Shown in pieces: positions 1 through 6,921 of a stretch of DNA of 14,300 nucleotides. Source of the DNA: Actinomycetospora sp. (GTDB lineage: Bacteria; Actinomycetota; Actinomycetes; Mycobacteriales; Pseudonocardiaceae); NCBI GenBank assembly GCA_025925615.1, contig JAICLN010000058.1, positions 1 through 14,300 on the forward strand, written 5' to 3'. Made by a program: the position numbers and the translations under genes. Below the pieces are notes generated by a model. The model did no database searches and was not told the DNA's origin. It was given only the letters and a program-made list of their open reading frames with translations. Position 1 is the first letter of the stretch; each line of letters starts with the position of its first letter.

Positions 1-297
1 CACGGCGACGCGGCTGTCGGGCCCGACGCCGCGGTCGGCCAGCGCGCGGGCGAGCCGGTCGGTGCGCTCGTGCAGCTCGGCGAAGGTCAGCGTGCCGCGG
101 TCGTCGACGATCGCGAGGCGGTCGGGGTGGCGCCACGCCCCGACGACGAACGCCGTCGTCGGGGTGAATCCGTAGCGGTAGAGCGCGACCGGGAACCGCA
201 CGACGCGGTCGGGCCGGATCGGGGCGACGACGCCGGACTGGACCAGCAGTCGCACCCCCGTCACGAGCTCGGTCGGGGTTCCGAACGGCGTCCTCAC
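1..297 (-). CDS. Acyl-CoA synthetase (AMP-binding, FadD-like), N-terminal fragment
   Basis: This is the first 99 codons of a gene that runs off the left edge. The visible protein has a lead-in of about 60 residues, then a typical start of the AMP-binding enzyme domain: HPDRLAIVDDRGTLTFAEL, followed by a helix (RTDRLARALADRGV) and the strand SRVAV at the edge. This order is known from FadD-type fatty acid-CoA ligases, which adenylate a carboxylic acid and transfer it to CoA. The ATP-binding P-loop and adenylation motifs lie outside the window, so substrate class is inferred. The GTG start at 297-295 overlaps the stop of the upstream reductase gene in the 4-nt sequence GTGA, so translation is probably coupled. 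The neighbour suggests that the acyl-CoA made here feeds the reductase. Other acyl-adenylating enzymes remain possible. Confidence 0.8.
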   Translation of the reverse strand, partial: MRTPFGTPTELVTGVRLLVQSGVVAPIRPDRVVRFPVALYRYGFTPTTAFVVGAWRHPDRLAIVDDRGTLTFAELHERTDRLARALADRGVGPDSRVAV

Positions 298-2309
298 CAG
301 TGCACTCCCGGAAGCAGTCGGGCAAAGGCCTGCGCGCCCCGGGACAGTGGGCCGGCCTCGAGGGCACGGTCCTCTCCGGGGGTCAACTCGTCAGTACCGT
401 CACGAGCCGCGGACGACTCGGGGAAAACGCGGTACGCCACGTGCATCACCACGTCGACCAGCCGCGGGGCCAGGTTCGCCGAGACCGCGCCGAACGTGCC
501 CAGCGCCGTCCCGATGTGCTTGGGACGGTCGACCAGCGCGCGGATCACCATCTCGGCGGCCTCGTCGGGGCTCGACGTCGGGAACGCGTCGTAGATCCGC
601 GTCGGCGCGATCATCGGCGTCCGGACCAGCGGCATGTGGATCGTCGTGAACGTGACGCCGTCGCCGATGACCTCGGTCGCGACGATCCGCGCCCAGGCGT
701 CGAGCGCCGCCTTGGAGGCGACGTAGGCCGCGAAGCGGGGCGGCCCGGTCTGCACGCCGATCGAGGAGATGTCGACGACGTGGCCGAAGCGCCGCTCGAT
801 CATGTGCGGCAGCAGGGCCAGGGTCAGCCGCAACGCGCCGAAGTAGTTGATCGCCATCGTGCGCTCGAAGTCGTGGAAGCGGTCGAGCTCGAGCTTCACC
901 GAGCGCCGGATCGAGCGGCCGGCGTTGTTGACCAGCATGTCGATGCCGGTGTCGGGGCCCGCGTGGTCGGCGAGCAGCGCCTTGACCAGGGCGTCGACCG
1001 ACTCGCCGTCGGTGATGTCGCACGAGTAGACGTGCGCCTGGCCGCCCTCGCGCTCGATCTCGACCTTGAGCTCCTCGAGCGCCTCGGTGCGGCGCGCGAC
1101 GAGCAGGGGCACCCCGCCGTTGCGGGCCACCTTGATCGCGGTCTCGCGGCCGATGCCCGACGAGGCGCCGGTGATGACGACGCGGCGCCCGAGCAGCGGG
1201 GGACCGGGCCGCGGACGGCGGGCGCGGTTCGGGTCGAGGTGCTCGCGCCAGTACCGCACCAGGACCGGCGCGTAGTCGTCGAACTCCGGCGGGGTCAGGC
1301 CGTCGAGGGCCTCGACCGTCGCCTCGGCCGTGTAGACGCACGGGAAGGTCAGGTGGGGCAGGACCTCCGGCGGGATGTCGAACTCCGCGAGCGCGATGTC
1401 GCGGGCCGACCCGCCGGCCGACGTGCGCCCGAGCCCCTCGGCGGCGCGGGTGAGCGCGTTCCCCACGGCGGTCGGGAGCACCGGCAGCAGCTTCGGCGCC
1501 CCGAGCGCACCCGCCAGCGCGTTGTAGATCTCCGAGAGCGGCTGCGGGCGGGGGCTGACCAGGTGGAAGGCGCGCCCGTCGAGGTCGGGCGTGTGGACCA
1601 GGCGGACCATCGCGTCGGCCACGTAGTCGACGGGGACGATGTTGGTCTCGCCCAGCTCGGGGGCGGGCATGCGGAGGAAGCTGGGCAGCCGGCCGAGGGC
1701 GCTGATCGCGCCCATCAGGTAGTACGGCCCGTCGATCTTGACCATCTCGCCGGTCTGTGAATCGCCGACGACGACGGCGGGTCGGTAGACCCGCCACGCG
1801 GTGCTCGACTCCTCGCGGACGATCTTCTCCGCGGCGAACTTGGTCTCGTGGTACGGGTTGCCGAACTCCTGGCCGAGGTCGAAGTCGTCCTCGGTGAACA
1901 CCCCGGTGTGCTCGCCGGCGACGGCGACCGACGACACGTGGTGCAGGCAACGGGCGCCGATCTCGGCCGTGACCGCGACGACGTGGCGGGTGCCGTCGAC
2001 GTTGGCCGACCGGTTCGCGGCGTCGTCCGCGGTGACGTCGTAGATCGCGCCGAGGTGCAGGACCTCGTCGACCTGGCCCGCGAGGTCGATCACGGTCTCG
2101 TCGCTCAGGCCGAGGCGTTCCGCGATGAGGTCGCCGGTGACGGTGACGAGCTTGTCCGCCCCGTCCATGTCGCGGGTGCGGCGGCGCAGCTTGTCCGCCG
2201 ATCCGCGGCGCACGAGCGCGTAGACCGCCTCGCAGTCCTCACGCGCCAGGAGCCGGGCGAGCACCGCGCGCCCGAGGAACCCGGTACCGCCGGTAACGAG
2301 ATAGCGCAT
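294..2309 (-). CDS. Two-domain fatty acyl-CoA reductase (AcrA1/FAR-like SDR fusion)
   Basis: Counted from the ATG at 2309, the protein has 671 residues and two short-chain dehydrogenase domains. The N-terminal domain is an extended SDR: TGGTGFLG at residues 6-13 binds NAD(P), and YHETK at 153-157 is the YxxxK catalytic pair. The C-terminal domain is a classical SDR: TGASSGIG at 380-387, NNAG at 461-464, Ser near 515-516 and YVASK at 529-533. This architecture and length match mycobacterial AcrA1 and the Marinobacter two-domain reductase, which reduce fatty acyl-CoA to aldehyde and then alcohol. That activity is known for the family and inferred here. An in-frame GTG at 2327 would add six residues. 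I prefer the ATG because the Rossmann motif then starts at residue 6, the usual place. Neither start has a Shine-Dalgarno sequence, so a leaderless transcript is possible. The stop overlaps the acyl-CoA synthetase start. Confidence 0.87.
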   Translation of the reverse strand: MRYLVTGGTGFLGRAVLARLLAREDCEAVYALVRRGSADKLRRRTRDMDGADKLVTVTGDLIAERLGLSDETVIDLAGQVDEVLHLGAIYDVTADDAANRSANVDGTRHVVAVTAEIGARCLHHVSSVAVAGEHTGVFTEDDFDLGQEFGNPYHETKFAAEKIVREESSTAWRVYRPAVVVGDSQTGEMVKIDGPYYLMGAISALGRLPSFLRMPAPELGETNIVPVDYVADAMVRLVHTPDLDGRAFHLVSPRPQPLSEIYNALAGALGAPKLLPVLPTAVGNALTRAAEGLGRTSAGGSARDIALAEFDIPPEVLPHLTFPCVYTAEATVEALDGLTPPEFDDYAPVLVRYWREHLDPNRARRPRPGPPLLGRRVVITGASSGIGRETAIKVARNGGVPLLVARRTEALEELKVEIEREGGQAHVYSCDITDGESVDALVKALLADHAGPDTGIDMLVNNAGRSIRRSVKLELDRFHDFERTMAINYFGALRLTLALLPHMIERRFGHVVDISSIGVQTGPPRFAAYVASKAALDAWARIVATEVIGDGVTFTTIHMPLVRTPMIAPTRIYDAFPTSSPDEAAEMVIRALVDRPKHIGTALGTFGAVSANLAPRLVDVVMHVAYRVFPESSAARDGTDELTPGEDRALEAGPLSRGAQAFARLLPGVHW

Positions 2310-2354
2310 GGCGGAGGATCGTGGCACGCCTGGGCGGGCCGCGCCACGGCGACT

Positions 2355-2579
2355 TCACGGATCGTCGCGGCTCATCGACTCGACGTGTTCCTCGGCGTCG
2401 CCGCCCGGCGCGACGCCCTCGACGTCGCCGGTCGTCTTCTGCGCGTCCGGCTGCTCGGGGTCGAGGCCCTCGAGGAGCTCCTCGGTCTCCTGGTGCTCGC
2501 CGACGTAGCGCTGTTCGAGGTCCTCCGCGCGGGACGACGGGTCCTGGTCCGACCGGTTCCCGCCCGCCTGCTCGCTCAT
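2355..2579 (-). CDS. Small acidic hypothetical protein, 74 aa
   Basis: The ATG at 2579 opens a 74-residue frame that ends 45 nt before the acyl-CoA reductase ATG. The protein is strongly hydrophilic and acidic, rich in Glu, Asp, Gln, Pro and Gly. It lacks any hydrophobic core, signal peptide or membrane segment, so it is probably disordered apart from a short helix around LEQRYVGEHQETEELLEGL. An AGGA sequence sits 9 nt upstream of the ATG. The longer open frame that runs back under the ligase gene has Arg/Pro-rich shadow composition until this ATG, where the residue content changes sharply; that is the main reason to believe in the gene. I recognise no family. It is divergent from the ligase and could share a transcript with the reductase. 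Confidence 0.55.
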   Translation of the reverse strand: MSEQAGGNRSDQDPSSRAEDLEQRYVGEHQETEELLEGLDPEQPDAQKTTGDVEGVAPGGDAEEHVESMSRDDP

Positions 2580-2636
2580 GACGATCCATCCTGCCGGGGT
2601 GTGGCACGCGTCGCAGCGCGGGGTACGAAGGACCAC

Positions 2637-3656
2637 GTGGCCCCGCTCGACCTCGAGAACCTCCCCGCGGACCAGGTCCGCGCCCTGCGCCGGGCGCCCG
2701 ACGCCGGGTTCCGCGCGCCGATGCTCGCGACCCTGACCAAGCCCACCGACCCGCCGCCGGGACCCGAGGGGTGGAGCTTCGAGCGCAAGTACGACGGCGT
2801 CCGCGTCATCGCCACCCGCGAGCGCGGCGAACGGCCCCGGCTGTGGAGCCGCAACCAGAAGCCGGCCGACGCCAGCTACCCCGAGGTGGTCGAGGCGCTC
2901 GCCGAGGCGGCCCCGGAGCGCTTCGTGCTCGACGGCGAGATCGTGGCCGCCGACGGCCGGTTCGGGTCGCTGCAGGCGCGCATGCACCTGTCCGACCCGG
3001 TGCGGGCCCGGGCGACCGGGGTGGCGATCGAGTGCCACCTCTTCGACCTGCTCGTCCTCGACGACCTCGACGTGACCCGCCTGCCGCTGGTCACGCGGCG
3101 GGGGCTGCTGGAGACGGTGGTGCGGGCCAGCCCGGAGGGAGGCAAGCAGGGCCCGTTGCTGCACTCGCCGACCCTCGAGGGCGACCCGCTGGCGCTGCGC
3201 GACGAGGCGTGCGCCGACGGCTGGGAGGGGCTGATCGCGAAGCGGCTCGACGCGCCGTACGCCGGGGGGCGCAGCCGCGACTGGCTCAAGCTCAAGTGCG
3301 TCAAGGACCAGGAGTTCGTCATCGGCGGGTGGACCGACCCGGCGGGGTCGCGGCACGTGCTGGGGGCGCTGCTCGTCGGGTACTGGGACGGGGACGACCT
3401 GCGGTACGCGGGCAAGGTCGGCACCGGGTTCGACGACGCGGCGCTGCAGCTGCTGCGCTCCCGGCTCGACCCCCTCGCCGTCGGGACCTCGCCGTTCTCC
3501 GACGCGCCGCGCGAGCGCGGACAGCACTTCGTGCGCCCGGACACGGTGTGCCAGGTGGGGTTCGGCGAGTGGACCTCCGACGGCCGGCTCCGTCACCCCC
3601 GCTACCAGGGCCTGCGGGAGGACAAGGACGCGGCTGAGGTGGTGCGGGAAACCTAG
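2637..3656 (+). CDS. ATP-dependent DNA ligase, stand-alone LigD/LigC type
   Basis: This 339-residue protein has the full set of nucleotidyltransferase motifs of ATP-dependent DNA ligases. Motif I is ERKYDGVRV with the AMP-accepting lysine at residue 51. FVLDGEIVA is motif III and LFDLLVL motif IIIa. EGLIAKRLDAPYAGGRS includes motif IV, and WLKLKC is motif V. An OB-fold domain follows (EFVIGGWTDP, GKVGTGF) and ends near DKDAAEV, as in the ligase domain of LigD. The polymerase and phosphoesterase domains of full-length LigD are absent, so this is the separate-ligase form known as LigC or single-domain LigD in actinobacteria. Such enzymes serve Ku-dependent end joining or base-excision repair; the pathway here is inferred. 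The GTG at 2637 follows AAGGA at a short spacing. A GTG at 2601 is an in-frame alternative but has no ribosome site and adds only a low-complexity lead. Confidence 0.88.
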   Translation: MAPLDLENLPADQVRALRRAPDAGFRAPMLATLTKPTDPPPGPEGWSFERKYDGVRVIATRERGERPRLWSRNQKPADASYPEVVEALAEAAPERFVLDGEIVAADGRFGSLQARMHLSDPVRARATGVAIECHLFDLLVLDDLDVTRLPLVTRRGLLETVVRASPEGGKQGPLLHSPTLEGDPLALRDEACADGWEGLIAKRLDAPYAGGRSRDWLKLKCVKDQEFVIGGWTDPAGSRHVLGALLVGYWDGDDLRYAGKVGTGFDDAALQLLRSRLDPLAVGTSPFSDAPRERGQHFVRPDTVCQVGFGEWTSDGRLRHPRYQGLREDKDAAEVVRET

Positions 3657-3671
3657 GTGCGCTGCGCGCTC

Positions 3672-3711
3672 GTGAGCACTTTCCGGGGCTATAACCCCGG
3701 AAAGTGCTCAC
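3672..3711. terminator. Perfect palindromic hairpin between convergent genes
   Basis: GTGAGCACTTTCCGGGG at 3672-3688 pairs without mismatch with its reverse complement at 3695-3711, around the 6-nt loop CTATAA. The stem is 17 bp. It lies 15 nt after the ligase stop and 15 nt after the stop of the convergent DUF1206 gene, so a bidirectional terminator is the natural reading. There is no T-tract on either side, so it would be a non-canonical actinobacterial type. A small GGCC-GAA-GGCC hairpin follows at 3714-3724. It could also be a copy of a dispersed palindromic repeat. Confidence 0.75.
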
Positions 3712-3726
3712 AAGGCCGAAGGCCAC

Positions 3727-4749
3727 CTACGGGTGGCGCGCGAACGCGTCGATCACGCAGTAGACGAAGTAGGCCGCGAACCCGAGCGCGGCCACGCAGA
3801 ACATCGTGGCGCCGAGGGTGTGGGCCGCGAGGGTGCGCAGGGCGACGTCGACGCCGCCGATCCGCTGCGGCGCGTCCTCCCAGGCCGCGAGGGCGGTGAG
3901 GACGCCGACGACGCCGAACGTGACGGCCCGTGTCAGGTTGCCGACCGAGCCGGTGACCAGGGCGATCACCCGACGGCGCCCCGGGAGCTTCTCTGGGACG
4001 AGGTCGCCCATGAAGGTCGCCCGTACCCCGGTGTAGGTCATGGAGACGAACATCCCGATGGCGAACAGGCCCACGGCGCCGACCAGCCAGCGGCCGCCGG
4101 CGTGGGCGAAGACGTCGTTCACCGTCGTCTGGAACGCATTGCGGCGGCCCTGCATGCGGGTCGCGAACTCGGCCGCCAGCCAGGCCACCGAGAGCACCCC
4201 GACGGCCTTCGCGAACGCGCCCAGGCGCTTGCGCCAGCGCTCCTCGGGCTTGGCCCAGTTGAACCCGACCGCGGCGGCGCGCAGCTGCCAGACGGCGAAC
4301 GCGGTCAGGGCGAACGCCGCGCCCGCGAGCAGCCACCGGCCGAGGAAGCCGCCGCCGGCCGCGACGAGCTCGATGGCGCCGCGCGGGTCGGCGTGGTCGT
4401 CCCGCCGGCCGAGGGAGGAGATCCGGACGGCGAGCACCGCGATCCCCAGGTGCACCAGGCCGTAGGCCACGAGGCCCACCCGGCCGATCGCCTCCACCCA
4501 CGCGGGCGCGTCGCGGTCGCTGGGGCGGGCCCGCCGTCGCCGCTGGACGACGGCGCGCACCCCGGTGGACGGGACTGGCCCCGCGGCGCTCGCGGCGACC
4601 GCGACGGCCCGGGCGCCGCCCGGCTCCGCCGGCGCCGTGCCGTCCTCCTGCGCCGCCGCCGTCATCGCCCCGCCCGAGGGCGAGGACGAGGGCGCGGAGC
4701 TCATGGGGACAGTGGTACCCGGTGCCGTCCGATCTGTCGCTGTGGGCAC
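3727..4749 (-). CDS. DUF1206 domain integral membrane protein
   Basis: The protein has 340 residues. The first 80 or so are disordered and rich in Ala, Pro, Ser and Thr, ending in a basic patch (QRRRRARPSDRD). Six hydrophobic segments follow in three pairs, at about residues 88-110 and 136-157, 178-197 and 220-240, and 271-291 and 309-331. Each pair begins with a similar short motif (IGRVGLVAYGLVHLGIA, LGAFAKAVGVLSVAWLAAEF, VGNLTRAVTFGVVGVLTAL). This threefold two-helix repeat is the hallmark of DUF1206, an actinobacterial and cyanobacterial membrane family of unknown function. The GTG at 4749 has a weak AGGT upstream; an in-frame ATG at 4704 would remove 15 residues of disordered leader and is equally possible. 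It is the last gene of the minus-strand run and is separated from the flavin oxidoreductase by a hairpin. Confidence 0.85.
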   Translation of the reverse strand: MPTATDRTAPGTTVPMSSAPSSSPSGGAMTAAAQEDGTAPAEPGGARAVAVAASAAGPVPSTGVRAVVQRRRRARPSDRDAPAWVEAIGRVGLVAYGLVHLGIAVLAVRISSLGRRDDHADPRGAIELVAAGGGFLGRWLLAGAAFALTAFAVWQLRAAAVGFNWAKPEERWRKRLGAFAKAVGVLSVAWLAAEFATRMQGRRNAFQTTVNDVFAHAGGRWLVGAVGLFAIGMFVSMTYTGVRATFMGDLVPEKLPGRRRVIALVTGSVGNLTRAVTFGVVGVLTALAAWEDAPQRIGGVDVALRTLAAHTLGATMFCVAALGFAAYFVYCVIDAFARHP

Positions 4750-4752
4750 GCT

Positions 4753-4784
4753 GTGACCTGTGAGGCACCACTCACCCAGGTCAC
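4753..4784 (-). terminator. Imperfect hairpin at the end of the flavin oxidoreductase gene
   Basis: GTGACCT at 4753-4759 pairs with AGGTCAC at 4778-4784, and GTGAG at 4760-4764 pairs with CTCAC at 4771-4775, giving a 12-bp stem with a 2-nt bulge and a 6-nt loop. It covers the stop codon of the flavin oxidoreductase gene. In the minus-strand transcript the 3' arm contains the AGGU that could be the ribosome site for the GTG start at 4749. It may therefore act as a terminator or attenuator, or may mask the start of the DUF1206 gene. No T-tract follows. Confidence 0.4.
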
Positions 4785-5863
4785 GGCCAGCGGGCCGCGC
4801 GGACGTACTGCTCGGGCCAGGTTGCCTCGTCGTCGACCCCCAGCTCGTGTGCGGCGCGCAGCGGCCAGTGCGGGTCGCGCAGGAACGCCCGGGCGAGCAG
4901 CACGACGTCCGCCTGCCCGGTCGCGAGCACCTTCTCCGCCTGCGCGGGGTCGGTGATGAGCCCGACGGCGCCGGTGGGCACGCCGGCCTCGCGACGGATG
5001 CGCTCGGCGAAGGGCACCTGGTAGCCGGGCCCGACGGGGATCTCGGCGTGCGGGACGTTGCCGCCCGTGGAGGTGTCGACGCGGTCGGCGCCGGCGTCGG
5101 CGAGCGCCCGGGCCAGCGCCACGGAGTCGTCGCCGTCCCAGCCGCCGTCGGTCCAGTCGGTGGCCGAGATGCGGGCGAGCACCGGCACGTCGTCGCCCAC
5201 CTCGGCCCGGACCGCCGCGAGGATCTCGACGGCCGGCCGGATGCGGTTCTCGAAGGACCCGCCGTACGCGTCCTCGCGGTGGTTCGACAGCGGCGAGAGG
5301 AACTGGTGGACCAGGTAGCCGTGGGCGAAGTGCAGCTCGACGAGGTCGAACCCCGCCTCGAGCGCCCGGCGGGCCCCGGCGGCGAACGCAGCCGGCAGTG
5401 CGGCGATCTCGTCGAAGGTGAGTGCCTGCGGCTCGGTGTAGTTCGCGAACGCCTCGGGCGACGGCCCGACCGGCGTCCACCCGCCGTCGTCGGCGATGAC
5501 GGGGCCGCTGCCCTCCCACGGGCGCAGCGTCGAGGCCTTGCGACCGGCGTGGGCGAGCGGCATCCCGGCGGTCGCGCCGCGGGCGTGCAGGAAGTCCACG
5601 ATGCGCCGCCAGGCCGCGACCTGCTCGTCGCTCCAGATGCCGGCGTCCTGCGGGCTGATCCGCCCCTCGGGGACGACGGCGGACGCCTCGGTCATGACGA
5701 GCCCGGCACCGCCCGCGGCGAACTGGCCCAGGTGGACCAGGTGCCAGTCGTCCGGGCGCCCGTCGGTCGCGGAGTACTGGCACATCGGGGCGACCCAGAT
5801 CCGGTTGCGCACGGTCGTGCCGCGCAGGGTGATCGGGGTGAAGAGCTCGCTGGACACGTGCAT
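4781..5863 (-). CDS. NADH:flavin oxidoreductase, old yellow enzyme (YqjM-like)
   Basis: This 360-residue protein is a complete TIM-barrel flavoenzyme of the YqjM (thermophilic-like OYE) class. Visible landmarks are the start LFTPITLRGTTVRNRIWVAP, the MCQYSA segment with the redox-tuning Cys at residue 28 and Tyr at 30, and LAHAGRKAST at 103-112. Further along are the substrate-binding pair His178/His181 in ELHFAHGYL, then QFLSPLSNHREDAYGGSFEN and the phosphate-binding C-terminal part with GLITDP and LARAFLRDP. Family members use NAD(P)H and FMN to reduce activated C=C bonds. The residue before LAHAGRK is Pro (102), where the family usually has a flavin-contacting Gln. The ATG at 5863 lies 2 nt after the stop of the upstream GT9 gene, so the two are surely co-transcribed. 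Its physiological substrate is unknown. Confidence 0.9.
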   Translation of the reverse strand: MHVSSELFTPITLRGTTVRNRIWVAPMCQYSATDGRPDDWHLVHLGQFAAGGAGLVMTEASAVVPEGRISPQDAGIWSDEQVAAWRRIVDFLHARGATAGMPLAHAGRKASTLRPWEGSGPVIADDGGWTPVGPSPEAFANYTEPQALTFDEIAALPAAFAAGARRALEAGFDLVELHFAHGYLVHQFLSPLSNHREDAYGGSFENRIRPAVEILAAVRAEVGDDVPVLARISATDWTDGGWDGDDSVALARALADAGADRVDTSTGGNVPHAEIPVGPGYQVPFAERIRREAGVPTGAVGLITDPAQAEKVLATGQADVVLLARAFLRDPHWPLRAAHELGVDDEATWPEQYVRAARWP

Positions 5864-5865
5864 CG

Positions 5866-6891
5866 TCAACGGCCGGCCCGGCCGCGATCTTCCCGGAGCA
5901 GCGCTCGCGCGCAGTGGAGCACTTCGTCGGTGGTGACGGCGAGGAGGGCCGGGTCGGGGTCCTCGGCGAAGCGCTCGCCGCGGCGGACCGAGGCGTCGGT
6001 GAGCACGACGTGGCGCGGGTCGTCCGGCGGGCCCCACTGGGCGGGACCGACGGGGCCGAAGAGCGTCAACGAGGGCACGCCGAACGCGGTGGCGACGTGG
6101 GCGATACCGGTGTCCCCGGCGATGACCAGCCGGGCGTCGGCCACGAGGACGGCGAGCTCCCCGACCGAGGTCCGGCCGGCCAGGTCGAGCCCGTCACAGG
6201 CGCTCGCGACGGTCGTGGTCAGCGCGGCCTCGTCGGGCCCACCGGTGACGACGACGCGGTGCCCGTCGCCCGCGAGCGCCGCAGCGACGGCGGCGAACCG
6301 CCGGACGGGCCAGCGCTTGGCGCCGAATGCCGCGCCGGGGTGGAGGACGGCGATCGACGACGGGGCTTTCCTGCCACTGGATGCAAGCAGTTCAAGGGAG
6401 CACGCCGATAGGGCTCCGCTGGCACGGGGGAGGGGGCGGGGGAGCCGGACGTCGTCGGCCGCCGCCGCGGCCTCGTCGTCGGACACCAGACCGCAGGCCG
6501 CGAGCAGGTCGCACCACCGGCGGCGTTCGGGGCGTTCCGGGTCGTCGATCCAGGCGGGCCCGTCCCAGCCCGGCGCCGCGTGCCCGATCCGGCGCGCCGA
6601 GCGTCCGGCGAGCGCGTCGAGCCGGGCGTGGCTCTGCGGGCCGCGGCCGTGCAGGTTGACGACGACGTCGGGTGCGGGCGCCGCCTCGTCGTCGGTGACG
6701 GCGTCGACGGGGAAGCGGCCGAGCTCGTCCACCCACGCCGGCCCGAGCAGGACGATCCGGTGGTCGGGCATTGCCCGGCGGAGCAGGCGCAACGCGGGCA
6801 CGGCGACGAGCAGGTCACCGAGCCCGAGGTCGCGCAGGACGAGCGCGGTCGCGCTCCGCGCCCGTGCGTGCGTTCCCGTTGTCTGGGACAT
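5866..6891 (-). CDS. Glycosyltransferase family 9 (heptosyltransferase-like)
   Basis: The protein has 341 residues from the ATG at 6891. The N-terminal Rossmann half begins ALVLRDLGLGDLLVAVPALRLLRRAMP, the classic GT9 opening. The C-terminal half has VLHPGAAFGAKRWPVRRFA, VVVTGGPDE and the donor-site motif AGDTGIAHVATAFGVPSLTLFGP. GT9 enzymes use ADP-heptose or related donors; the donor here is inferred from the heptose genes nearby. An odd stretch, residues about 157-178 (GALSACSLELLASSGRKAP within it), lies between the two halves. It is encoded by unusually AT-rich DNA with codons rare in this window (CTA, CTT, GAA, AAA, AGT). A GTG at 6903 is an in-frame alternative start, adding four residues; neither start has a good ribosome site. 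It begins about 40 nt after the sigma factor stop and ends 2 nt before the flavin oxidoreductase start. Confidence 0.87.
   Translation of the reverse strand: MSQTTGTHARARSATALVLRDLGLGDLLVAVPALRLLRRAMPDHRIVLLGPAWVDELGRFPVDAVTDDEAAPAPDVVVNLHGRGPQSHARLDALAGRSARRIGHAAPGWDGPAWIDDPERPERRRWCDLLAACGLVSDDEAAAAADDVRLPRPLPRASGALSACSLELLASSGRKAPSSIAVLHPGAAFGAKRWPVRRFAAVAAALAGDGHRVVVTGGPDEAALTTTVASACDGLDLAGRTSVGELAVLVADARLVIAGDTGIAHVATAFGVPSLTLFGPVGPAQWGPPDDPRHVVLTDASVRRGERFAEDPDPALLAVTTDEVLHCARALLREDRGRAGR
6361..6425 (-). other. Short low-GC in-frame segment inside the GT9 gene
   Basis: Positions 6361-6420 have 38 G+C of 60 and the core 6381-6410 only 16 of 30, in a window whose coding DNA is far richer. 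Read on the minus strand in the GT9 frame it uses CTA, CTT, GAA, GCA, AGT, AGG and AAA codons that its neighbours avoid. It codes for about 20 residues in the linker between the two Rossmann halves, where family members usually have a short loop. A small in-frame insertion is the best reading. I recognise no element. Confidence 0.4.
6399..6412. repeat. 14-nt direct repeat, copy 1
   Basis: AGCACGCCGATAGG occurs here and again at 6899-6912, exactly 500 bp apart. This copy lies in the low-GC segment inside the GT9 gene. Upstream on the plus strand is TGCAAG, 16 nt before GCCGATAG, which resembles a flagellar-type (sigma-28) promoter, but no plus-strand gene follows. Confidence 0.5.
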
Positions 6892-6898
6892 CCCATTC

Positions 6899-6912
6899 AG
6901 CACGCCGATAGG
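6899..6912. repeat. 14-nt direct repeat, copy 2
   Basis: This is the second copy of AGCACGCCGATAGG, identical to 6399-6412. It lies in the gap between the sigma factor and GT9 genes and covers the alternative GTG start at 6903. The flanking bases differ from those of the first copy. Confidence 0.5.
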
Positions 6913-6921
6913 ACACGCACG

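Noticed and set aside
2598..2626. GGTGT-N18-GGGTAC upstream of the ligase as a second SigF promoter
   Set aside because: The -35 has a mismatch and the spacer is too long; the GGGTAC alone is not enough in GC-rich DNA.
1848..2636. Plus-strand open frame continuous with the ligase frame, extending about 260 codons upstream
   Set aside because: It is antisense to the reductase and the small acidic gene and has the Arg/Val/Asp-rich look of a shadow frame; the ligase domain begins only after 2637.
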